64,000 nucleotides of DNA from positions 1 through 64,000 of the forward strand of contig CAJWNQ010000005.1 of assembly GCA_913043905.1 (NCBI GenBank), written 5' to 3'. This stretch comes from an uncultured Paracoccaceae bacterium. Lineage in GTDB: Bacteria; Pseudomonadota; Alphaproteobacteria; Rhodobacterales; Rhodobacteraceae. The notes under the pieces are model-generated. The model had not been told where the DNA came from, ran no database searches, and saw only the letters and a list, made by a program, of their open reading frames with translations. Of the stretch, positions 58,436-64,000 are shown piece after piece (position 1 is the stretch's first letter; each line of letters opens with the position of its first letter). Both the position numbers and the translations under genes were made by a program.

Positions 58436-59593
58436 TTAAATAGGAACAACAATTACATTTTTTCCATTGGCAGATAACGCTACTTTACCGGCTCTTAGAC
58501 GTTTGGCATCTTTACCAAAAACATCATTACGCCAACCATTGAAAGTCTTCAAATCATCTTCACCGCTTGCAATTCGATCTAACTCTGAACTTGTAGCAAT
58601 TAGTTTTGGGGCAACACCAAACTGTTCTGCTTTAGCTTTTAATAAAACACGTAACAGCTCAGATAAACCTTCTTTTCCTTGAGGTTTTTCGTGTATGGAA
58701 ACTTGGCGCTCTACATCATTTGGATTGTATTCACTAGCACGTTTAATTGCTCCAAGTATTCCATCAGCTATTTGGCCTTTACGAGCCTCACGCAATAATA
58801 GTCGAGATTTACTTAAATCTTCTACATTTTGAGGACGTGTTGCAGCAAGCTCCATCATGCAGTCATCTTTATATACACGGTTTCGAGGAATATTTTTATT
58901 TTGAGCATAGTTTTCTCTGAACTCTGCTAATTCAGATACTGCCGCCAACATTTTCCAAGAACTAGAGCGAGTTTTTACTCTACGCCAGGCCTGCTTTGGA
59001 TCAACTACATAAGTTTCTGGATCCATAAGAATTGCCAACTCTTCCTCAACCCATGCTTGACGTCCAGTTTTCTCAATCTTTTTTGCCAAAAATTCATAAA
59101 TTTGACGTAAATATGTAACATCGCCAATTGCATATTCCATTTGTTTAGAACTTAAGGGGCGCGCAGACCAATCCGTAAAGCGTGATGATTTATCTAAGCC
59201 TTCATTACAAATGGCACGAACTAACTTTTCATATCCAACTTGTTCACCAAACCCACATACCATAGCTGCTACTTGAGTATCAAAAAATGGTTTAGGCAAA
59301 ATTTGTTCGTCTACAAAGAAAATCTCAAGGTCTTGGCGCGCGGCATGGAATACTTTCACTACATCAGGGTTCTGAAATAAATCATATAAAGGGCTTAGAG
59401 ATAAATCTTTAGATAAAGGGTCAATTAAAGCTGCTGAATCCTCAGCAATTCCTGGGTACGCCATTTGAATTAAACATAGTTTTGAATAGTAAGTGCGTTC
59501 TCGCAAAAACTCCGTGTCCAAAGTTACATAATTAAAAGATGCACATTTTTTACAAAAATCGCTTAGTTCTTGTGTTGTTTTAATAATTTTCAT
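58436..59593 (-). CDS. rnd: Ribonuclease D
   Basis: RNase D trims tRNA 3' ends. About 385 residues: DEDDy exonuclease domain with Asp26/Glu28 in LDTEFLRERTYY, the second aspartate in HAARQDLEIF and Tyr/Asp in YAIGDVTYLRQIY, then an HRDC-type helical region (about 205-285) and a second. ATG 59593 is chosen, as homologues begin with this strand (MKIIKTTQEL); an in-frame start at 59629 is less likely. Neither has a clear ribosome site. Divergent from bpt across about 217 bp. Confidence 0.95.
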   Translation of the reverse strand: MKIIKTTQELSDFCKKCASFNYVTLDTEFLRERTYYSKLCLIQMAYPGIAEDSAALIDPLSKDLSLSPLYDLFQNPDVVKVFHAARQDLEIFFVDEQILPKPFFDTQVAAMVCGFGEQVGYEKLVRAICNEGLDKSSRFTDWSARPLSSKQMEYAIGDVTYLRQIYEFLAKKIEKTGRQAWVEEELAILMDPETYVVDPKQAWRRVKTRSSSWKMLAAVSELAEFRENYAQNKNIPRNRVYKDDCMMELAATRPQNVEDLSKSRLLLREARKGQIADGILGAIKRASEYNPNDVERQVSIHEKPQGKEGLSELLRVLLKAKAEQFGVAPKLIATSSELDRIASGEDDLKTFNGWRNDVFGKDAKRLRAGKVALSANGKNVIVVPI

Positions 59594-59810
59594 GGTTAAG
59601 CTAGTATGCTCAAAAACGTGAGTATACAAGGCAAAGGCGTAAAATACTATTTAATGAACACCCTAAATTTAGAATTAATATTCGATCAGTTATATTTATT
59701 CATAATCCATGGAATTAGTTATTGTAGTTTAATTATAAATTATAATTATAGGTTATTATTATAATTTAAACGATATTGATCATTAACGCCTCTCTTGATA
59801 ACTTATATTA

Positions 59811-60629
59811 ATGAAACATAGCCTTCCCCTTGCACCACAATTCTATGTAACAGCACCACAACCCTGTCCATATCTATCGAATCGTATTGAACGGAAATTG
59901 TTCACTGGTTTAAATAATTTAAATGGAAAAGCTTTAAACAATACTCTGTCTAATGAAGGTTTTCGTAGATCACAAAATGTATTATACCGGCCAGCCTGCA
60001 TCGGGTGCTCATCTTGTATTTCTGCGCGCGTTAGAGTTGATGATTTCATACCAACAAAATCACAAAAACGTACTTTACGTCGAAATAATGAACTTATTCG
60101 CGGTTCTCATACAGCATTAGCAACTGATGAACAGTTTGATTTATTTACTCAATATTTAAAAAACCGCCATGCAGATGGTGGCATGACTGAAATGAGTATA
60201 ATAGAGTTCTCTGCTATGATTGAAGAAACTCCTGTAGATACACGCATAATTGAATATTATGTCATAGAAAAAAATGGTCGTCGTAAATTAAAGTCAGCTA
60301 GCTTAACAGATGTCTTAGAAAATGGGTTATCGATGGTTTATTCGTTTTTTGATCCATTATTAGCAATGCATAGTCCTGGAAAATTCATGATTTTAGACCA
60401 CATCAACATTGCCCAAGAAATGAGTTTGGACTATCTCTACTTAGGTTACTGGGTTCCAGGAAGTCCCAAAATGAATTATAAATCGCAATATTCAGCACTA
60501 GAGTTATTTCTAGATGAAAAATGGTGCCCTATCGAAGATATTTCATCAGTCCGGATAGGCAAACTTGTAGGCGTTAACAAAACTATATTAGAACAAGTTT
60601 CAGAGTTACCACTTCCTTATAAATATTAA
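59811..60629 (+). CDS. bpt: Aspartate/glutamate leucyltransferase (N-end rule)
   Basis: A 272-residue member of the Ate1/Bpt family that adds an amino acid from aminoacyl-tRNA to proteins with acidic N-termini, marking them for Clp degradation. Cysteines in QPCPYL and ACIGCSSCISAR, then FSxxQKRTLRRN-like SQKRTLRRNNEL, and the GNAT-type end YLYLGYWVPGSPKMNYK are typical. Bacterial members use leucine (Bpt). The 181-bp AT-rich region upstream must hold its promoter. Confidence 0.93.
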   Translation: MKHSLPLAPQFYVTAPQPCPYLSNRIERKLFTGLNNLNGKALNNTLSNEGFRRSQNVLYRPACIGCSSCISARVRVDDFIPTKSQKRTLRRNNELIRGSHTALATDEQFDLFTQYLKNRHADGGMTEMSIIEFSAMIEETPVDTRIIEYYVIEKNGRRKLKSASLTDVLENGLSMVYSFFDPLLAMHSPGKFMILDHINIAQEMSLDYLYLGYWVPGSPKMNYKSQYSALELFLDEKWCPIEDISSVRIGKLVGVNKTILEQVSELPLPYKY

Positions 60630-60775
60630 AAATTGAGTAATTTAAAACTAAAAATTATATCAATATTATATTAATATTACGTTTTTTTGTAAAATTTGTA
60701 ATTTTATTTCAATAAAATCATAAAAACAACTTTTATACTTGACCTTGAAGCTCAGATTCATAATGTAATTATTAT

Positions 60776-60844
60776 GAAATTTAGTTATAAAAATATAATG
60801 ATCTATAAGATCAAATGCAAATACTGTCAGGTAAATATTTAACA
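60776..60844 (+). CDS. Possible ilv leader peptide (22 codons)
   Basis: An ATG frame of 22 codons begins MKFSYKNIMIYKIKCKYCQV and ends NI; four isoleucines and one valine. It lies just before a terminator-like hairpin upstream of ilvB, the position of a leader peptide in transcription attenuation. No clear ribosome site is seen, and AT-rich DNA gives many Ile codons by chance, so this is tentative. Confidence 0.25.
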
Positions 60845-60855
60845 TAAATATTATG

Positions 60856-60876
60856 CGCCCCATTTGGGGTTTTTTT
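60856..60876 (+). terminator. Attenuator-like hairpin upstream of ilvB
   Basis: cccc (60858-60861), loop attt, gggg (60866-60869), then seven T (60870-60876), ending 26 bp before the ilvB ATG. The stem is only 4-5 bp but GC-only with a good T tract. Since bpt ends over 220 bp upstream, it more likely regulates ilvBN than ends bpt. Confidence 0.65.
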
Positions 60877-60902
60877 ATGCCCAATACGGAGTGAATGAGA
60901 CA

Positions 60903-62660
60903 ATGAGTAAAACTATGACCGGCGCACAAATGGTAATACAAGCGCTGAAGGATCAAGGTGTAGATACAGTATTTGGTTATCCAGGTGGAGCGGTACTGCC
61001 TATTTACGATGAAATACACCAGCAAAGTGATATTAATCATATTCTTGTTAGACACGAACAAGGCGCAACACACGCCGCAGAAGGATATGCGCGTTCAACA
61101 GGTAAACCAGGCGTTGTTTTGGTAACATCGGGACCAGGCGCAACAAATGCCGTGACTGGAATGACTGATGCCTTGATGGATTCAATTCCCATGATAGTTT
61201 TAACAGGTCAAGTTCCAACATTCATGATTGGCTCTGATGCTTTCCAAGAAGCAGATACAGTTGGGATCACACGCCCCTGTACCAAACATAACTGGTTAGT
61301 AAGAGAAACTAACAAACTGTCTGAAACTATACATCAAGCATTTCATATTGCCACATCTGGCAGACCTGGACCTGTTTTAATAGACATTCCAAAAGATGTT
61401 CAGTTTGCAACAGGAATTTATACTCCAAAAGAAGAAGCCCGTGTCAAACATTATCAACCTCAAGTTAAAGGTGACTTATCTGCAATTACAGAATTAGTTG
61501 AACTTATGGAAAAAGCAGAGCGTCCTGTATTTTATACCGGTGGTGGAGTTATTAATTCTGGCATAAAAGCAAGTAAGTTACTTCGTGATTTAACCAAGGC
61601 CACAGATTTCCCTGTCACATCTACGCTCATGGGGCTAGGATGTTATCCTGCATCTGGAAAAAACTGGTTAGGCATGCTTGGAATGCACGGTACATATGAA
61701 GCAAACCTGGCAATGCATGGTTGTGACCTTTTAATTAATATAGGTGCGCGATTTGATGATCGCATAACTGGTGTATTAGAAAAATTTAGCCCAAATTCAA
61801 AAAAAGCACATATAGACATTGATGCATCCTCCATAAATAAAGTTATCCATGTTGATGTACCAATCTTAGGTGACATAGCTCATGTTTTGGAAGATTTATT
61901 AAAGGTTTGGAAATCACGGGGCAGCAAAACTAATTCAGCAGCAATAAAAACGTGGTGGGTTCAGTTAGATGAATGGCGAGCGCGTAAATGCTTATCTTAT
62001 AAAAACTCTGATACTATAATTAAGCCACAATATGCTTTAGAAAGGTTAGAAGCTTTAACAAAGGATCATCCTAATCGATTTATTACCACTGAAGTTGGGC
62101 AACATCAAATGTGGGCAGCTCAGTACCTAGGTTTCGAAGATCCCAACCGCTGGATGACATCAGGTGGTTTGGGTACAATGGGTTATGGCGTTCCTGCATC
62201 AGTTGGAGTGCAGGTAGCACACCCAGATGGATTGGTTATCAATGTAGCAGGTGATGCTTCCTGGCTAATGAATATGCAGGAAATGGGCACGTGTACGCAA
62301 TACAACTTACCAGCAAAACAATTTATATTAAATAATGAACGCTTGGGTATGGTGCGCCAATGGCAACAATTACTCCACGGTGAACGATATTCTTGCTCGT
62401 GGTCAGACAGTCTACCAGATTTTGTAAAATTAGCTGAAGCCTTTGGAGCAAAGGGGATCCAATGCTCTGATCCTCAAAATCTAGATGACGCAATTATGGA
62501 AATGTTGAACTACAATGGTCCAGTCATTTTTGACTGTTTAGTTGAAAAACATGAAAATTGTTTTCCAATGATACCATCTGGCAAAGCGCACAATGAGATG
62601 TTGATGGGAGATGCTTCAGTTGAAGGTGCCATTGATGCAAAAGGTGCCGTAATGGTTTAA
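60903..62660 (+). CDS. ilvB: Acetolactate synthase large subunit
   Basis: The TPP-dependent first enzyme of valine/isoleucine/leucine synthesis. About 585 residues: FGYPGGAVLPIYD, catalytic Glu52 in RHEQGATHAAEGYAR, the FAD region GCYPASGKNWLGMLGMHGT, and the TPP motif VAGDASWLMNMQEM followed by FILNNE. ATG 60903 is chosen; an in-frame start at 60864 would lie inside the hairpin loop. It is not a sulfoacetaldehyde acetyltransferase, and it pairs with the small subunit 63-78 bp downstream. Confidence 0.97.
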   Translation: MSKTMTGAQMVIQALKDQGVDTVFGYPGGAVLPIYDEIHQQSDINHILVRHEQGATHAAEGYARSTGKPGVVLVTSGPGATNAVTGMTDALMDSIPMIVLTGQVPTFMIGSDAFQEADTVGITRPCTKHNWLVRETNKLSETIHQAFHIATSGRPGPVLIDIPKDVQFATGIYTPKEEARVKHYQPQVKGDLSAITELVELMEKAERPVFYTGGGVINSGIKASKLLRDLTKATDFPVTSTLMGLGCYPASGKNWLGMLGMHGTYEANLAMHGCDLLINIGARFDDRITGVLEKFSPNSKKAHIDIDASSINKVIHVDVPILGDIAHVLEDLLKVWKSRGSKTNSAAIKTWWVQLDEWRARKCLSYKNSDTIIKPQYALERLEALTKDHPNRFITTEVGQHQMWAAQYLGFEDPNRWMTSGGLGTMGYGVPASVGVQVAHPDGLVINVAGDASWLMNMQEMGTCTQYNLPAKQFILNNERLGMVRQWQQLLHGERYSCSWSDSLPDFVKLAEAFGAKGIQCSDPQNLDDAIMEMLNYNGPVIFDCLVEKHENCFPMIPSGKAHNEMLMGDASVEGAIDAKGAVMV

Positions 62661-62738
62661 ATAATTAAATATTAAAACTATTTAATAACAGTGACTTAAG
62701 CTATTAATAGTATTTTATGCTGTTTGAAAGGAAGTATT

Positions 62739-63299
62739 ATGAATTCATTAAATTTAGAAAAAGGTTCTTCAAAAAAAAGCGCCTATAACTTGAGAAACAC
62801 AACTGGTGATACAATAGAAACACATACACTAGCTGTTCTTGTAGACAATGAAGCCGGTGTTCTTGCCCGTGTGATAGGACTTTTTTCAGGGCGTGGATAT
62901 AATATTGAAAGTTTAACCGTTGCAGAGACTAATCATGTAGACAACCTTTCCCGAATTACAATAGTTACAACGGGAACACCTTCAGTAATAGTACAAATTA
63001 AAGCCCAATTAGCAAGGATGGTTGCCGTACATGATGTTCACGACTTAACTGTTGAAGGACCTTCCATAGAACGCGAATTAGCGATGATAAAGGTTGTCTC
63101 AAAGGGCGATAATCGTGTAGAAGCGTTGCGGACTTCCGAGATTTTTCGCGCATCCGTAGTTGATACTACTCTAGAAAGCTTTGTCTTTGAGATAACAGGC
63201 ACGCCAGAAAAAATTGATGCGTTTGTTGAGCTCATGACACCTCTTGGGCTTGTCGACGTTGCTCGAACTGGTATTGCGGCTATTTCACGCGGACTTTAA
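62739..63299 (+). CDS. ilvN: Acetolactate synthase small (regulatory) subunit
   Basis: The ACT-domain subunit that makes acetolactate synthase sensitive to valine. About 186 residues: HTLAVLVDNEAGVLARVIGLFSGRGYNIESL is split over the first ACT strand and helix (about 30-60), and the C-terminal domain ends LGLVDVARTGIAAISRG. ATG 62739 is chosen because AAAGGAAG lies about 5 bases upstream; a TTG at 62724 is in frame. Also called ilvH. Confidence 0.96.
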   Translation: MNSLNLEKGSSKKSAYNLRNTTGDTIETHTLAVLVDNEAGVLARVIGLFSGRGYNIESLTVAETNHVDNLSRITIVTTGTPSVIVQIKAQLARMVAVHDVHDLTVEGPSIERELAMIKVVSKGDNRVEALRTSEIFRASVVDTTLESFVFEITGTPEKIDAFVELMTPLGLVDVARTGIAAISRGL

Positions 63300-63342
63300 A
63301 ATCAAAATAACTATAATTTTAGATTAGAATATTTTTTGAAAT

Positions 63343-64000
63343 TTATTTTGCATTTGTCCATATAGAAGCAAGTGCAACCGATGACATCCGTGCAGCTGAA
63401 CTATCAGCACGACTTGTCAAAAGAATTGGAACCTTACCCCCAACAACTAAACCACCTGAACAAGCACCTGTCATGTAAACCATAGATTTAAACAAAGTAT
63501 TTCCAGATACAATCTCTGGAACTATTATTCCATCAGCAAAGCCAGCAACAGGATCGTCTTCTAAGCCTTTGATTTTTTTTGATTTTTCAGAAATTATCAA
63601 ATCTAAAGCTAGTGGCCCTGAGAAATCCGCATCAGTTATTTCAGATCGTGCCCAATTGGCTAACTCGGCACCTTCTAACGAACTTAATACTGAAGGAATA
63701 ACAACTTCTGTTGCACTTAAAAAAGCAATCTTTGGTCGCAAAACACCTAGTGCTTTTAATAGCTTAACAACAGATCGCGTTGCATCTTTTCGTGTTTCAA
63801 CATCAGGTGTAACATTTACGGCAGCATCTGATATAACAATAGGGCTCCCACCATCTGGGTGGCTCATTGCAAACAAATGCACGAATTTAGCCCCTATTCT
63901 TAATCCTGCATCTCGATTAAGTGCCGCCCGCATAAATACGTCAGTATGCAATTGTCCCTTCATCAAAACATCAGCGTCACCACTCCCACAAAGCTCTGCA
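63343..64000 (-). CDS. Phosphate acetyl/butyryltransferase, 5'-truncated by the window edge
   Basis: The C-terminal ~218 residues of a Pta/Ptb-family enzyme, which exchanges acyl-CoA and acyl phosphate. The frame is open to the window end (…CGSGDADVLMKGQLHTD), so the start lies beyond 64000. VISDAAVNVTPDVETRKD and AGFADGIIVPEIVSGN are typical. It may be a stand-alone Pta or the C-terminal part of the enoyl-CoA hydratase/Pta fusion seen in roseobacters. If the cell uses Xsc for sulfonates, Pta converts the acetyl phosphate formed; no linked gene is visible. Confidence 0.87.
   Translation of the reverse strand, partial: AELCGSGDADVLMKGQLHTDVFMRAALNRDAGLRIGAKFVHLFAMSHPDGGSPIVISDAAVNVTPDVETRKDATRSVVKLLKALGVLRPKIAFLSATEVVIPSVLSSLEGAELANWARSEITDADFSGPLALDLIISEKSKKIKGLEDDPVAGFADGIIVPEIVSGNTLFKSMVYMTGACSGGLVVGGKVPILLTSRADSSAARMSSVALASIWTNAK

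Noticed and set aside
60666-61073. 135-codon open frame on the minus strand overlapping the ilvB start
   Set aside because: It covers the ilvB leader and first 57 codons on the opposite strand, is rich in Ile/Tyr/Lys from AT content, and shows no family motif.
60903-62660. ilvB considered as xsc (sulfoacetaldehyde acetyltransferase), given the sulfonate-like operon
   Set aside because: It is followed by ilvN and has standard acetolactate synthase motifs, so it is ilvB.
1-64000. tRNA genes, CRISPR arrays, insertion sequences, prophage or toxin-antitoxin genes
   Set aside because: I examined the gaps between genes and found no cloverleaf, spaced direct repeats, transposase or phage-type gene; gene order looks like stable chromosome.

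Overview
The window reads as ordinary chromosome of a streamlined, AT-rich (mid-30s % GC by eye) marine alphaproteobacterium. Gene content points to the Rhodobacteraceae/Roseobacter group: a suf operon led by an Rrf2/IscR regulator with a single cysteine, a perfect Irr-box palindrome in its promoter, a split cobalamin methionine synthase with a DUF1638 neighbour, a CryB-type iron-sulfur photolyase, an RHH-less PutA beside an Lrp regulator, and many ABC/TTT uptake systems. The low base composition fits surface-ocean roseobacters such as the NAC11-7 type; that placement is inference. I see no tRNA, rRNA, insertion sequence, prophage or CRISPR array.

Layout: (1) 1-6.8 kb, housekeeping: 3' part of uvrA, coaD, two cyclophilins, tyrS, anmK and an alpha/beta hydrolase. 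(2) 6.8-13.7 kb, iron-sulfur assembly: iscR-type regulator, IscS/NifS-type desulfurase, sufB, sufC, sufD, a small membrane protein, sufS; sufE is 44 kb away. (3) 13.8-18.9 kb: gph, phosphonate-type transporter phnD-phnC-phnE-phnE and a HAD protein. (4) 19.3-22.5 kb: FeS-type photolyase, a DUF2256 mini-protein and a second photolyase. (5) 22.6-26.6 kb: Lrp regulator divergent from putA. (6) 26.7-31.8 kb: branched-chain amino acid type ABC operon. (7) 32.2-39.2 kb: tctA-tctB-tctC, an acylating aldehyde dehydrogenase and an acyl-CoA ligase, divergent from a LacI regulator with a palindromic operator; best read as a sulfoacetate-type (SauS/SauT-like) pathway with its own transporter. (8) 39.2-42.4 kb: polar amino acid ABC operon. 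(9) 42.6-47.3 kb: tandem glycine riboswitch and gcvT-gcvH-gcvP. (10) 47.4-55.4 kb: hemF, idi, purB, purC-purS-purQ, and a DctB/DctD-type two-component pair. (11) 55.4-60.6 kb: DUF1638, corrinoid protein, homocysteine methyltransferase, sufE, rnd, bpt. (12) 60.6-64 kb: ilvB-ilvN and the 3' part of a phosphate acetyltransferase.

The theme is scavenging of organic N, S, C and P: four high-affinity transporters (phosphonate-like, branched-chain amino acid-like, tripartite tricarboxylate-like, polar amino acid-like) beside catabolic enzymes for proline, glycine and probably a C2 sulfonate. In all four transport operons the binding-protein gene is followed directly by a GC-rich hairpin before the next gene, which would allow excess binding protein. 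No wholly new system is proven. The best leads are the LacI-TctABC-SauST-like locus, a DctD-type regulator without a recognisable GAFTGA loop, the split methionine synthase with DUF1638, and the photolyase/DUF2256 trio.
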